A stretch of 64,000 bases of DNA from Ruegeria sp. R14_0 (GCF_017743975.1 NZ_JAGHRC010000004.1:124001-188000); one strand, 5' to 3'. Shown: positions 1 through 9,653, counted from the first letter of the stretch. Numbers and translations are program-made. The notes: generated from the letters alone by a model not told the origin.

Positions 1-1413
1 CCGGGCCTGACAGCTTCGGCCGCGATCGCAATGCTTGTGCCCATTACCTACTACATCGACCCACTGTCAGCGTTGGCGTTTTTGTACGTGATCGGAAAAG
101 CCGGGCGCTTTGGAGGGTCGATATCGGCAATCCTGTTCAACACGCCCGGAACAACGGCGGCCGCGGCCACAGTGATTGATGGCCATGCCCTGACCAAGAA
201 AGGCAAAGCCGGCAAAGCGCTCAAGACTGCGACCGTTGCATCGGTCATTGGCGACTTTATCGGCGAGTTGATCCTGATCTTTGGTGCGTTGACCATTGCG
301 CAACTGACGCGAGAATTGGGCCCGCCAGATTACTTTGCCATCTATGTCTGTGCTTTCCTGATCATCGGTTCGGTCATCTCGGACTCGGTCCTCAAAGGTA
401 TCGCCTCGACCCTGTTTGGCGCGACGCTGGCGATGATCGGTTTGGATCCGATCACATCCGAGCCGCGCTATGACTTTGGAATGGTCGAGCTATACAATGG
501 CTTGTCCCTTGTTCCATTGCTGATCGGCTTGTTCGTGATCTCCGAGGTGTTCTCGCAGATATTCCCTGCCCGTAAAGGGCAAGCGCATCATGATGAGATC
601 CAGGCGAAAAGCCCCGACGACGACCGTTTGAGCTGGGAAGAGATCAAGCGCTGCCTGCCCTTTATCGGTCGCGGATCGGCTATTGGATCGATGGTTGGAC
701 TTATTCCCGGTGTGGGGTCGGCGGTTGCGTGTTTTGTGGCTTACGGGTCATCCAAGGCGAAGGCCAAAAACAAGGATGAATGGGGCAAGGGCGCGATTGA
801 AGGCGTCGCCGCCCCCGAAGCGGCCAACAACGCCGTGTCCGGTCCTTCCATGATCCCGCTTCTGGCTTTGGGTGTTCCGGGTTCGACCATTGCAGCGATG
901 CTGATGGGAGTTTTCCTGATTCATGGGATTCAGGTTGGCCCCAAAATCTTTGAGACCTCGGGAGATGTGGTTTATGGCCTGTTCGCGGCGGGTCTGACGG
1001 GAATCCTGCTCTATGGTCTGATCGGATGGTTTGGCGGTCCGTTGATCGGTCGCGTGATCGATAGGATCCCGCAGCGCCTGATCTACCCGACGATCCTGGC
1101 GGTCGCTCTGATCTCGGCCTATACCGCACGGTCGTCGATGTTCGACGTGGTGATCGCCTGCATCTTTGGCCTGATCGGGTACTTCATGCGGACCCTGAAC
1201 TTTAGCCCCGCCGCAACGATCATCGCCTTTGTTCTGGCACCCGGCGCGGAACAGGCACTGCGTCAGTCAGTTCTTCTGACGGATGACGGGTTCGGTATCT
1301 TCCTGACCCGCCCGGTGGCGCTGGTGTTCTTTGCCATTCCGCTGGTCGCCATCGGTATCCGCATTGTCGCGCGCTTCCGGGCGTCGAAGCAAACAGCCGA
1401 ATTATCCGCCTAA
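1..1413 (+). CDS. tctA: Tripartite tricarboxylate transporter, large membrane subunit TctA (5' partial)
   Basis: The reading frame is open from base 1, so the start lies outside the window; the ATG at 31 is internal, since the residues before it (PGLTASAAIA) match the glycine/proline-rich start region of TctA proteins. About 470 residues are visible, close to the usual 500. Many hydrophobic segments and the family motif GSAIGSMVGLIPGVGS (around residue 230), followed by GVPGSTIAAMLMG, identify the large permease subunit of a TTT system, which imports carboxylates with a periplasmic TctC protein. The small subunit TctB and the binding protein are presumably upstream. The gene is followed after 52 bp by an oxidoreductase gene on the same strand, suggesting that the transporter feeds this catabolic unit. 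The substrate cannot be told from the sequence. Confidence 0.93.
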   Translation, partial: PGLTASAAIAMLVPITYYIDPLSALAFLYVIGKAGRFGGSISAILFNTPGTTAAAATVIDGHALTKKGKAGKALKTATVASVIGDFIGELILIFGALTIAQLTRELGPPDYFAIYVCAFLIIGSVISDSVLKGIASTLFGATLAMIGLDPITSEPRYDFGMVELYNGLSLVPLLIGLFVISEVFSQIFPARKGQAHHDEIQAKSPDDDRLSWEEIKRCLPFIGRGSAIGSMVGLIPGVGSAVACFVAYGSSKAKAKNKDEWGKGAIEGVAAPEAANNAVSGPSMIPLLALGVPGSTIAAMLMGVFLIHGIQVGPKIFETSGDVVYGLFAAGLTGILLYGLIGWFGGPLIGRVIDRIPQRLIYPTILAVALISAYTARSSMFDVVIACIFGLIGYFMRTLNFSPAATIIAFVLAPGAEQALRQSVLLTDDGFGIFLTRPVALVFFAIPLVAIGIRIVARFRASKQTAELSA

Positions 1414-1423
1414 CGCAGTAACA

Positions 1424-1443
1424 CCGGGCGCTGCGGCGCTCGG
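1424..1443 (+). other. Intercistronic hairpin after tctA
   Basis: CCGGGCGC-tgcg-GGCGCTCGG-like dyad: an eight-base-pair stem (one G-T pair) closes a TGCG tetraloop, and an A-T pair can extend it. No T-run follows, so it looks more like an mRNA processing or attenuation hairpin between tctA and the next gene than a complete terminator. Confidence 0.45.
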
Positions 1444-1465
1444 TACCCCTAACAGTGTGAGTGAA

Positions 1466-4348
1466 ATGCTGGATCAAACATCTACATCACTTGCCGGATT
1501 TCTAAAGTCCCTTTCCGAGTCCGGCTTTCAGGGCGATATCGAAAAGGATACAGCGTCGTGTCTGGTGGCTGCCACGGATAACAGCATTTATCGCCTGTTG
1601 CCCGACGCGATCCTGTTCCCAAAGAACAGCGGTGATGTTCAGCTTGCGGCCGATCTTGCCGCGCAACAGGGAATTGCGTTGACGGCAAGGGGCGGCGGTA
1701 CTGGAACCAACGGGCAATCGCTGAATACCGGTGTTGTTCTGGATACTTCTCGGCATATGACCGAGATCCTGTCGCTCGACTTGGATGCGGGCACGGTCAC
1801 GGTGCAGCCCGGCGTCGTCCTGGATCAATTGAACACCTTCCTCAAACCGCATGGCGTTTTCTTTGCCCCGACCGTATCCACGTCGTCCCGCGCAACGTTG
1901 GGTGGGATGTTTGCGACAGACGCCAGCGGAAAAGGAAGCCGGATTTATGGCCGCATGTCTGATCACGTTCTGGCCGCGGATCTGGTTCTGGCCAACGGGC
2001 GCACCGTCTCTATCACCACTCATGGTTCCAACGACGAAGACCTGCACCAAATGGGTGCAGAATTGCATCGCGCACTGACGGAACGCGCCTTTGAGATCGC
2101 CCGTCATTACCCGAAACTCAATCGCGGGCTGACCGGATATAATCTGGATCAGGCACGCACTCAGACGGGCGATCTCAATTTCATCAAGTTGCTTGCGGGG
2201 TCCGAAGGGACGCTGGCGCTGACGACACAGCTGACGTTACGCGTGACCCGTTTGCCAAAGCAGCGGGCGCTGACAGTTCTTGCCTTTGAAGATTGTGTCA
2301 GTGCGTTGCGCCACGTGCCACATCTGGTCGAATCCGACCCTGCTGCAATCGAATTTCTGGACGACAAGATACTGAAGCTGGCCGCCGCGTCCCCAATGTG
2401 GAGCGAATTGGAAGGCGTACTGGGCAGTATCAACAATGCCGGGGGTTTCTTGTTCGTCGAGTTTACGGGTGAAACTCAGGCTGACATTCAGCAAGGTCAC
2501 AAAACGCTGGACCAGGTTTTGGCCCGAAACCGCATCCCGGTCATTGCGAAGGTTGCGACTGCCGAGGCCTCTGAGATCTCGGCACTGTGGGAGCTGCGGA
2601 AGCGCTCGGTCGGGCTGTTGGCGGCTGTTGAAACACAACGGATCGGATTGCCCTTCGTCGAAGACGCGGCTGTTCCGCCTGAAAACCTCGCGCAGTTTGT
2701 ATCCGAATTCAGCACGCTTCTGGATGGGTTTGGATTGTCTTACGGGATGTTCGGTCATGCGGATGTGGGCTGCGTCCATGTTCGCCCGATGCTGAACATG
2801 CGCGTGCCCGAGGATCGCGATTTGATCCGTCAGGTCTCGGACGCGGTATCCGATCTGTGCCAACGCCACGGAGGGTTGATTTGGGGCGAACACGGCAAAG
2901 GCGTTCGGGGCGAATATGTCGAACGATATGTCGGCTCCGAGTTGTACGGGATCATGCGTCAGATCAAGGCGTGGTTCGATCCCGATAATCGGATGAACCC
3001 GGGCAAACTGGTGACAGCGCAAGGTAGTGACTTGACCGTCATGAAGATCGACGCGGTACCTTTCCGGGGCGCGCTGGACGCTGAAATCGATCCGGTCGCC
3101 AGCGCGGCTTATGAGCGCGCGATTGCGTGTAACGGAAACGGGGCATGCCATAACTGGGCACCGGATGATCCAATGTGCCCCTCATTCAAGGTGACGCGCG
3201 ACAAGACGCAGGCCCCAAAAGGACGGGCTACCCTGTTTCGAGAATGGGCTCGGATGAAATCCACCGGGCAGGACGTCGTTGAGGTGGAAAGGGCGCTGAA
3301 ACGTAGTCTGGACACCTGCTTGTCGTGTAAGTCTTGTTCCGGCCAATGCCCTGTGCGGGTCGATATTCCGGCGATGAAATCGGCCTTTCTGAACAGTTAT
3401 TACCAGACACATGCGCGGACCTTGCGGGATCGCTTGTTACGCCGAATGGAGCATTTGTCCCTGCGTGCACGACGTTTTCCGGGCCTGATGAATCTGGCTC
3501 AGAGCAACCCGCTTGGTCGGTTGGTTTTGTCCCGGATGTTTGGTCTGACCGATGTCCCGACGTTTTCCACCACCATTGCCGAGCGTGCAGTGCTGCGCGC
3601 GGGCGGAACAGTCATCGCACCGGGAACACAAGTGCAAAACTGGGGCGCGCGGCCCGTATTTTTGGTCCTCGACAGCTTTACAGGTGTTTTCGAAACGCAA
3701 GTGGTCGGGATGGCGACGCAACTATTGGTGCAGCTTGGCTTTGATGTTTGGGCAACTGGGCCTCTTGCCAACGGTAAGGCGCAGCAGGTCCGCGGATATG
3801 AGCAGGATTTTGAACTTCAGCGCCAGCGCACAACCCGCGTGCTGGAAGGGGTCGCGCGGCAGGGGGTCGCCATGGTCAGTCTGGAACCGGCGGTTACTGA
3901 TCTTTTCAGCAAGGAATACCAGCGTGGTGCTCAAGCTGAGTTCCAAATTCACTCGCTGGATCGGTTTTTATTCGACAACCTGGCAGACTTGCCCGCACTG
4001 CCAGAGAGCGAGCAGCGCTTTGCGCTTTTGTCTCATTGCACAGAGAAAACTGCAGACCCAGCCACGGTGCGGCGGTGGGTGGAAGTCTTTGCGCGCTTTG
4101 GCCTGACGCTCGCGCCGGTCTCGACCGGGTGCTGTGGTATGGCGGGACTGTTCGGCCACGAGGTTGAACATCAGGACATGTCCCGTGACCTGTTCGACCT
4201 GTCTTGGCGCGGCGCCGTGGCTGCCCAGGGGCGCATCCCACTGGCCACCGGGTTTTCCTGTCGATCCCAGGTCAAACGCTTTGGTGACAAACCGATCTCT
4301 CATCCTGTGTCGGCCCTGCTGGCGCAACTGAAAACCAAGAACTCCTGA
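1466..4348 (+). CDS. FAD-binding and [4Fe-4S] oxidoreductase (YdiJ/D-2-hydroxyacid dehydrogenase type)
   Basis: A 960-residue fused flavoprotein. The first 450 residues hold a FAD_binding_4 domain (ARGGGTGTNGQ near residue 75) and an FAD-oxidase C-terminal domain. Next come two iron-sulfur regions (ACNGNGACHNWAPDDPMCPSF and LDTCLSCKSCSGQCPV), and the C-terminal part ends with a cysteine-rich CCG-type motif, GCCGMAGLFGHE. This order matches the roughly 1000-residue YdiJ family, which oxidises D-2-hydroxyacids such as D-2-hydroxyglutarate or D-lactate and passes electrons to a quinone or another carrier. The open frame extends upstream to 1331, inside tctA; I chose ATG 1466, with GTG 1457 as an alternative, because the domain begins soon after it. 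The sulfatase gene follows 10 bp downstream. The substrate is unknown. Confidence 0.85.
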   Translation: MLDQTSTSLAGFLKSLSESGFQGDIEKDTASCLVAATDNSIYRLLPDAILFPKNSGDVQLAADLAAQQGIALTARGGGTGTNGQSLNTGVVLDTSRHMTEILSLDLDAGTVTVQPGVVLDQLNTFLKPHGVFFAPTVSTSSRATLGGMFATDASGKGSRIYGRMSDHVLAADLVLANGRTVSITTHGSNDEDLHQMGAELHRALTERAFEIARHYPKLNRGLTGYNLDQARTQTGDLNFIKLLAGSEGTLALTTQLTLRVTRLPKQRALTVLAFEDCVSALRHVPHLVESDPAAIEFLDDKILKLAAASPMWSELEGVLGSINNAGGFLFVEFTGETQADIQQGHKTLDQVLARNRIPVIAKVATAEASEISALWELRKRSVGLLAAVETQRIGLPFVEDAAVPPENLAQFVSEFSTLLDGFGLSYGMFGHADVGCVHVRPMLNMRVPEDRDLIRQVSDAVSDLCQRHGGLIWGEHGKGVRGEYVERYVGSELYGIMRQIKAWFDPDNRMNPGKLVTAQGSDLTVMKIDAVPFRGALDAEIDPVASAAYERAIACNGNGACHNWAPDDPMCPSFKVTRDKTQAPKGRATLFREWARMKSTGQDVVEVERALKRSLDTCLSCKSCSGQCPVRVDIPAMKSAFLNSYYQTHARTLRDRLLRRMEHLSLRARRFPGLMNLAQSNPLGRLVLSRMFGLTDVPTFSTTIAERAVLRAGGTVIAPGTQVQNWGARPVFLVLDSFTGVFETQVVGMATQLLVQLGFDVWATGPLANGKAQQVRGYEQDFELQRQRTTRVLEGVARQGVAMVSLEPAVTDLFSKEYQRGAQAEFQIHSLDRFLFDNLADLPALPESEQRFALLSHCTEKTADPATVRRWVEVFARFGLTLAPVSTGCCGMAGLFGHEVEHQDMSRDLFDLSWRGAVAAQGRIPLATGFSCRSQVKRFGDKPISHPVSALLAQLKTKNS

Positions 4349-4358
4349 AGAGGGCAAG

Positions 4359-5816
4359 ATGAAACCTACGAACATGATCGTGCTGATGTCTGACGAACAC
4401 GCTTCCAACATCATGGGCTGCGCGGGTCATCCGTTCATTCAGACGCCCAATCTGGATCGTCTGGCCGCGCAAGGCACCCGGTTCGACAGCGCATATACCA
4501 ACGCGCCGATCTGCGTGCCGGCACGCGCTAGTTTCGCCACCGGGAAATATGGTCACCAAACGGGACATTGGGACAACGCGACGCCATACACGGGCGAGCC
4601 CAAATCATGGGGGCATTACCTGCAGGAAAACGGCAATCCCGTGGGTTCGATCGGTAAGCTGCACTATCGCAATGAAAGTGATCCGGTCGGTCTGGATTTC
4701 CAGCAGATTCCGATGCACCTGGTGAACGGAGTTGGCGATGTTTTGGGCTGTGTCCGCGAGCCACTGCCGCGCCGCTGGAAAGCGCGTGATCTTGCCGACA
4801 GTGCAGGGCCGGGTGAGACGACGTACACCAATTACGACCGCAACATCACTGAAGCGGCCTGCGAATGGATTGCCCAACGTGGTCAGGAAGGTGTGCCCGA
4901 AAAACCCTGGACTGTTTTCATCTCAATGGTCGCGCCGCACTTTCCGCTGACTGCCCCACAGCAGTTCTATGACCTATACAAGGACGTGGACCTGAAGCCG
5001 TCGAAACCGGCCAGCGAGAACGACCACCCATGGCTCAAGGCGCTGCGGCATTGCTTTGTCTATGACAACTTCAACGATGAACGCACCTGCGCGGCCCTGA
5101 CGGGGTACTTTGGCCTTGTCAGCTTTATGGATACCAATGTGGGTCGCATACTGGACGCGGTCGATGCTGCGGGCCTGACCGAAACAACACGGATCGTCTA
5201 CGTCAGCGACCACGGCGACAACATGGGTGAGCGTGGTATGTGGGGCAAGTCCAATATGTACGAAGAGGCAGCGGCCGTTCCGATGATCCTAAGCGGCCCT
5301 GATGTCCCCGCGGGTCATGTTTGCAAAACACCGGTGTCGCTGGCTGATGTCTTTCCGACCGTTCTGGATTGTGCCGGATTGAACGCAAAAGACTCGGAAT
5401 TGCCGGGTCGTTCGCTGATCCGCATCGCGGCCGAGGCGGATTCAGCCGACCGCGTCGTGTTTTCGGAATACCATGCGGCGGGTGCGGCTTCGGGCGCGTT
5501 CATGATCCGAAAAGGCAAGTGGAAGTACATCTACTATGTCGGCATGGAGCCGCAATTGTTCGATCTTGAAGCTGACCCGGAAGAGGTCAATGACCTTGGA
5601 ACAACGCCCACACATCAGGCCGTGCGGGAAGAGCTGCACGCCGAGTTGCTCCGGATTTGTGACCCCGTTGAGGTTGATCGCCAGGCCAAGGCGGATCAGG
5701 CTGCCATCATCTCGGCCAATGGTGGGGTTGAGGCCGTCCTTGAACGTGGCGGCTTTGGCGCGACACCTGCGCCTGGCGCAAATGCGGACTTTGTTGCGTC
5801 GAAAGCCGAACAATGA
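4359..5816 (+). CDS. Sulfatase family hydrolase (choline-sulfatase/arylsulfatase-like)
   Basis: A 485-residue alkaline-phosphatase-fold sulfatase with no signal peptide, so probably cytoplasmic. The metal-binding start MSDEHA, the formylglycine signature CVPARAS (Cys52, to be oxidised to formylglycine) and the late metal motif SDHGDNMGERGMWGK are all present. The last resembles the choline-sulfatase/BetC group. The enzyme would hydrolyse a sulfate or phosphonate ester. The start at 4359 has GAGGGCAAG just upstream. It sits 10 bp after the FAD/Fe-S oxidoreductase and overlaps the amidohydrolase by four bases (ATGA), so the three are co-transcribed. No formylglycine-generating enzyme is seen nearby; a maturase elsewhere in the genome must serve it. 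Confidence 0.88.
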   Translation: MKPTNMIVLMSDEHASNIMGCAGHPFIQTPNLDRLAAQGTRFDSAYTNAPICVPARASFATGKYGHQTGHWDNATPYTGEPKSWGHYLQENGNPVGSIGKLHYRNESDPVGLDFQQIPMHLVNGVGDVLGCVREPLPRRWKARDLADSAGPGETTYTNYDRNITEAACEWIAQRGQEGVPEKPWTVFISMVAPHFPLTAPQQFYDLYKDVDLKPSKPASENDHPWLKALRHCFVYDNFNDERTCAALTGYFGLVSFMDTNVGRILDAVDAAGLTETTRIVYVSDHGDNMGERGMWGKSNMYEEAAAVPMILSGPDVPAGHVCKTPVSLADVFPTVLDCAGLNAKDSELPGRSLIRIAAEADSADRVVFSEYHAAGAASGAFMIRKGKWKYIYYVGMEPQLFDLEADPEEVNDLGTTPTHQAVREELHAELLRICDPVEVDRQAKADQAAIISANGGVEAVLERGGFGATPAPGANADFVASKAEQ

Positions 5817-6697
5817 CCCAAGCGCCGGATCGCCATATCCCGGTTTGCGAAGCGGCCGACCCAGCGCCTTATGCACCGGGGTTCGCCTTGCCGCCGCTGG
5901 CCTGCGATTGTCATGCGCATGTTTTTGGCCCGCTGCCGGATTGGCCGCTTGTGCCCGACCGCCTTTACACACCACCGGATGCTTTGCTCGGTTCATATCA
6001 GGATTTGCTGAAGAAGCTTGGGTTTGAGCGCGCAGTCATCGTTCAGCCCAGCGTTTATGGTACGGACAATCGGGCAACGCTGCGCGCGGTGACCGAGCAG
6101 CCCGATCGCATGCGCGCTGTGGTGGTTGTCGATGGCACGGTGCAAGAAGACCAGTTGCTGGTGATGCATGCGCAGGGTGCCCGTGGCGTGCGGGCCAATC
6201 TTCTGTTCAGCGGCGATCAGGCCATGCAGGACGTGCGCCGCATAGCTGATCGGATCGCGCCGTTGGGCTGGCATCTGCAGGTATTGCTGGATGTCTCGAC
6301 CTTTCCCGACCTCTATGACTTTTTCAGTTCGCTGCCGGTTCCGACCGTGTTCGATCACATGGGGCACTTCCCTGCGGGCAAAGGGGTCAATGAACCTGGA
6401 TTTCAGGCGCTATTGGCCTTGATGCAAAACGGCAAGGCATGGGCGAAGCTGTCCGGCGCGTACCGGATTACTGCAGAGCAGATGCCGCCCTACAAGGATG
6501 TGACGCCGATTGCGCGCGCTCTGATTGCCGCAAATCCGGATCAGGTTGTATTTGGCACCGACTGGCCGCACCCGCATATCCCGGTACCAATGCCCAATGA
6601 TGGTGCCTTGCTGGATCAGCTTCAGGATTGGGCTCCGGACACGCAACAGCGCGCGACTATACTGAGTGACAATCCCGCAAGGCTTTACGGGTTCTGA
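5813..6697 (+). CDS. Amidohydrolase family 2 protein (2-pyrone-4,6-dicarboxylate lactonase-like)
   Basis: A 294-residue TIM-barrel hydrolase of the PF04909 group. The visible motifs are CDCHAHVFGP (first metal/strand motif, about residue 30), FDHMGHF, KLSGAYR and the near-terminal FGTDWPHPH, whose Asp is the usual general base. The layout resembles LigI, which opens 2-pyrone-4,6-dicarboxylate, and related sugar-lactone and dicarboxylate lactonases. It is translationally coupled to the sulfatase by an ATGA overlap and its 3' end overlaps the convergent LysR gene by 13 bases. Together with a carboxylate transporter, a hydroxyacid-type oxidoreductase and a sulfatase, it suggests breakdown of a sulfated or lactone-forming carboxylate; the actual substrate is not shown by the sequence. 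Confidence 0.85.
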   Translation: MTQAPDRHIPVCEAADPAPYAPGFALPPLACDCHAHVFGPLPDWPLVPDRLYTPPDALLGSYQDLLKKLGFERAVIVQPSVYGTDNRATLRAVTEQPDRMRAVVVVDGTVQEDQLLVMHAQGARGVRANLLFSGDQAMQDVRRIADRIAPLGWHLQVLLDVSTFPDLYDFFSSLPVPTVFDHMGHFPAGKGVNEPGFQALLALMQNGKAWAKLSGAYRITAEQMPPYKDVTPIARALIAANPDQVVFGTDWPHPHIPVPMPNDGALLDQLQDWAPDTQQRATILSDNPARLYGF

Positions 6698-7644
6698 TCA
6701 GCTGTTTTTTCGGCGACCAGTTCGCCCCGGATAACGCCATCCTCGAAAAGCTCGTGGCAAATCTCTAGCATCTCCTGCCGGACGGCCCGTGTGGCCGCGT
6801 TCAGGGGTTGGTTCTTGGGCCAGGCGAGGTAAATGTCCCGCGTGAGCTCTGGTTTCACAAGGCGCTGTGCCTTGATTTCCCCGCGTCGCCATTGCGTATC
6901 AAATGAGGGCCAGGGCAGAACACCATAGGTCACACCGCTGCGGATGTAGCTGATCCGCAAGCGAGTGGATTCCGTGGTCACCCGCAAGTTGAGGGTCTTT
7001 CCCTTTTTCTGCGCGACCTCTTCGACCATTTCGCGCACCGCATGCGACCGCTGGCTGAGCACCAGTGGCACGGAAAACAATTGATCTACGTTGACCGTTT
7101 CTGTGCCATCGCTGGCTGCGTCCTGATCACGTCTGCGGGACACCAGAAACAGAGGTTCAGAGTATAAATGCAGGTACTCGGCCTTGGGGCTCTGGTCACG
7201 GGTGGCCAGAATGCCCAGATCGACCCGGCTGTTTTCGATCATCTCTTTGACGCTCAGGCCCAGCTCTTCCATGATCCGCAGTTCGACCTCTGGGTATTTG
7301 TCGGCAATCCGCTCCAACAGTTTGGGGGCGACGTGGACACCCAGCATCGGCGGGACCACGATCGAGACTTCGCCGCGCGGGGTATCAGCCTCTTTGCGGA
7401 CATCGTCGGCGGCTTGCTTTAACTGCGCAACGATTTTCCGTGCGTGATGATACAGCACCTCACCCGCTTTGGTGGGTTTGACACCACGCGAAGACCGCAC
7501 CAGCAGGTCGGTGGTCAATTCCACTTCGAGGTTGGCAATGTGCTGGCTGAGCGCCGGTTGAGCAATGCGCAACACCCGAGCAGCGCTTGAGACGCTGCCT
7601 TGATCCACGATCGCGATAAAGTAACGAAGCTGCCGAATATTCAT
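6685..7644 (-). CDS. LysR-family transcriptional regulator
   Basis: A 319-residue LysR-type regulator. The N-terminal winged helix-turn-helix is textbook: MNIRQLRYFIAIVDQGSVSSAA followed by IAQPALSQHIANLE; the rest is a periplasmic-binding-protein-like effector domain (about residues 90-300). It converges on the transporter/oxidoreductase/sulfatase/lactonase unit, with the 3' ends overlapping, and is the most likely local regulator of that unit, though its operator would lie upstream of the window. The first 70 bases upstream of its start separate it from anything else on that side. Confidence 0.92.
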   Translation of the reverse strand: MNIRQLRYFIAIVDQGSVSSAARVLRIAQPALSQHIANLEVELTTDLLVRSSRGVKPTKAGEVLYHHARKIVAQLKQAADDVRKEADTPRGEVSIVVPPMLGVHVAPKLLERIADKYPEVELRIMEELGLSVKEMIENSRVDLGILATRDQSPKAEYLHLYSEPLFLVSRRRDQDAASDGTETVNVDQLFSVPLVLSQRSHAVREMVEEVAQKKGKTLNLRVTTESTRLRISYIRSGVTYGVLPWPSFDTQWRRGEIKAQRLVKPELTRDIYLAWPKNQPLNAATRAVRQEMLEICHELFEDGVIRGELVAEKTADQNP

Positions 7645-7716
7645 CCTTACCCCGGACTCGTTCTCAGTAGCTGAAACTATATCCTGACCTGTTGTAGAAG
7701 AATATCCGATAACTGA

Positions 7717-8103
7717 TTACCTCAGATCAATGGCAAAGGACGACCGTAGCTGAGCGGCCCAAACGCCCTCGATTTGGGTAACGACCCAAAGCGAAGGGAA
7801 GGCCACCAAAGGTGCACCTTCCTTGTCAAACCGGTTGACCATTACGTCCAGATGCACCTTTTCGGGACTGGTTTGCAGCGGCTTCAGGTGTCCCCATTCG
7901 GTATGGCCCCATTCGTCGCCCGCACGGTTGTAAAAGTCATCCATGTAGCTGTCCGGGGTCTCCCATGTTTTCATGGTGTTTCCAGCCAAACGAAAATGCG
8001 GAAAATGCAGCGTCTTTGCGATGGCTTTGGGATCGCGCGCATTCAGTGCAGTCAAGTGGCTTTCCATTACCGAAAGTGCAGCTTGGACGGCGTGGTTGTG
8101 CAT
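7717..8103 (-). CDS. Small NTF2/SnoaL-like protein of unknown function
   Basis: About 128 residues with the look of an NTF2-like cone fold: an N-terminal helix (VQAALSVMESHLTALNARD), a histidine-rich strand region HFPHFRLAG and a C-terminal sheet ending in SLWVVTQIEGVWAAQLRSSF. I prefer the ATG at 8103, which has GAGGGG nine bases upstream and gives the normal family length. An in-frame ATG at 8157 would add an arginine-rich 18-residue stretch and is also preceded by a weak ribosome site (GGGATAACA). Such proteins often act as small isomerases, hydratases or ligand binders, but no catalytic pair can be named. It lies between lysR and the crotonase gene, all on the minus strand, with a 230 bp gap to the latter. 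Confidence 0.6.
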   Translation of the reverse strand: MHNHAVQAALSVMESHLTALNARDPKAIAKTLHFPHFRLAGNTMKTWETPDSYMDDFYNRAGDEWGHTEWGHLKPLQTSPEKVHLDVMVNRFDKEGAPLVAFPSLWVVTQIEGVWAAQLRSSFAIDLR

Positions 8104-8333
8104 CTTGAAAATCCCCTCGGCGCGCATGAGCCTGAAACGCAGGGCGGGTTGGCTCATTGTTATCCCGTCAGTTTATGGGGTCCGTGCCCATCCCGGAAAT
8201 AGCAACTTTCTGTTGCAGGCATCGCTTTTTCTTATGACTGATTTGCGCCTGATCCACATCAGAACGCGTGCGTTTGACCTGGGTAATCCAGTTATTTGGC
8301 GTTCAAACTGGGCTCGGCCTGGCCGCGTGCGGC

Positions 8334-9098
8334 TTAGCCGTAGTTGGGCGCCCTTTTCTGCAGTTTGGCTGCAACGCTTTCGGCAAAATCCGCCGATTGC
8401 AATTGTTCTGCAAAGTCTTGAATCTCTGCACTCATATGCCCAGCGATTTCTTCCCGCTGACGACGGATCAGCGCCTTGGATTTCTTTAGCGCGGCTGGGG
8501 ATGAACCAGCAATCTGCGCCGCGATCTGCTGAGCACTTGCCGCAAGCTCATCATCGGCAAACACACGGGCGACCAGCCCATGGTTCAGCGCCTCTGCAGC
8601 CGTAAGGACCCGACCGGCCAGCAGAACATCATTGGCAACCGCCATTCCAACAGAAGCAGGCAACAGCATCGAAGACCCTGCCTCGGGCACCAAACCCAGT
8701 TGAACGAACGGAGCGCTGAAGGTGGCGCTTTCTCCTGCATAGACCAGATCGCAATGCAACAGCATTGTCAGGCCAACCCCGATGGCGCCGCCGTTGACTG
8801 CGGCAATCAGCGGTTTGGGGCAATCACGGATAGCATTAAGGAACCGAACGATCGGGTTTTCGCCGCTTCCCAAGGGGATGCCGCCCGCCATGAAGTCCTG
8901 CAGGTCATTGCCAGCAGTGAACATGTCCCCGGACCCGGTGATCACCAACGCGCGGGCTTCGTCTGAGCGTCCATAGTCCTCAATGGCTTCTGCAATCGCC
9001 GTGTACATCGCAAACGTGATCGCATTTTTCTTTTCCTCACGGGAAATGGTGACCGTCGTGACGCGATCCTGCGTGTTGATGATGATGTTGTCGGTCAT
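8334..9098 (-). CDS. Enoyl-CoA hydratase/isomerase family protein
   Basis: A 254-residue crotonase. The oxyanion-hole segment FTAGNDLQDF and the second-half motif NGGAIGVGLTMLLHCDLVYA are clear, and FSAPFVQLGLVPEAGSS carries the single acidic residue typical of the delta3,delta2-enoyl-CoA isomerase (ECI/PaaG-like) branch rather than a full two-glutamate hydratase. The frame is open up to 9176, but ATG 9098 is chosen because AAGGAC stands seven bases upstream and the crotonase fold begins directly after it. It is a monocistronic minus-strand gene flanked upstream by a 600 bp gene-poor stretch. Confidence 0.88.
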   Translation of the reverse strand: MTDNIIINTQDRVTTVTISREEKKNAITFAMYTAIAEAIEDYGRSDEARALVITGSGDMFTAGNDLQDFMAGGIPLGSGENPIVRFLNAIRDCPKPLIAAVNGGAIGVGLTMLLHCDLVYAGESATFSAPFVQLGLVPEAGSSMLLPASVGMAVANDVLLAGRVLTAAEALNHGLVARVFADDELAASAQQIAAQIAGSSPAALKKSKALIRRQREEIAGHMSAEIQDFAEQLQSADFAESVAAKLQKRAPNYG

Positions 9099-9610
9099 GA
9101 GGTAAGTCCTTGGGGCTCTAGCGGAAGTTTCCCGCTTCGATGTTGTGGTGTGGGATTGTCGCTGGCGGGCGTTCAATCCATGGCCCGGTTCAGGACCGCT
9201 TGCTAAATTTCGTATGCGTGCAGCCTATCATCGTCAAGAAATCACGCCGATGACCTCACGTCGCAATTCCTGCGGGGCAGCGTGCGTCGGTGTCATCCAG
9301 CTGTCGCTTGTATTAAAACTCTACCGCTCCGCCCTCGCATTTTGTGTGCGAGCACAGTGCTGGATCACATATTCGTTGTCGAAAGAGGAGATTTTCCTAC
9401 GTACACCCCGGCGATATTGCCTTTTTGCACGCGAGGCAGCCGCGAATTGGTTCCGGTGATCAATCAGGCCAAGGCCAATAAGGCAGCTTTCGGGAACGCA
9501 CCGGGCGGATTGTATTTGATGGCAAAAACGGGGCTGAGCTGTTGCTCCGCGTCGTCAGGAATCTCGGCAGGTTCTAAGCGGCCTGCGCCAAAACACGACA
9601 TAAATTAGGT

Positions 9611-9648
9611 GCCGGGAACGACCGCACTCGTCAAGCGTTGTTCCCGGC
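9611..9648 (-). terminator. Large hairpin downstream of znuA
   Basis: Twelve-base-pair stem (GCCGGGAACGAC with GTTGTTCCCGGC, one G-T pair) around a 14-base loop, 51 bases beyond the znuA stop. There is no long T-run on the minus strand, only ACCTAATTT, so it may be a weak terminator or an mRNA-protecting structure. Confidence 0.45.
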
Positions 9649-9653
9649 AAGGT

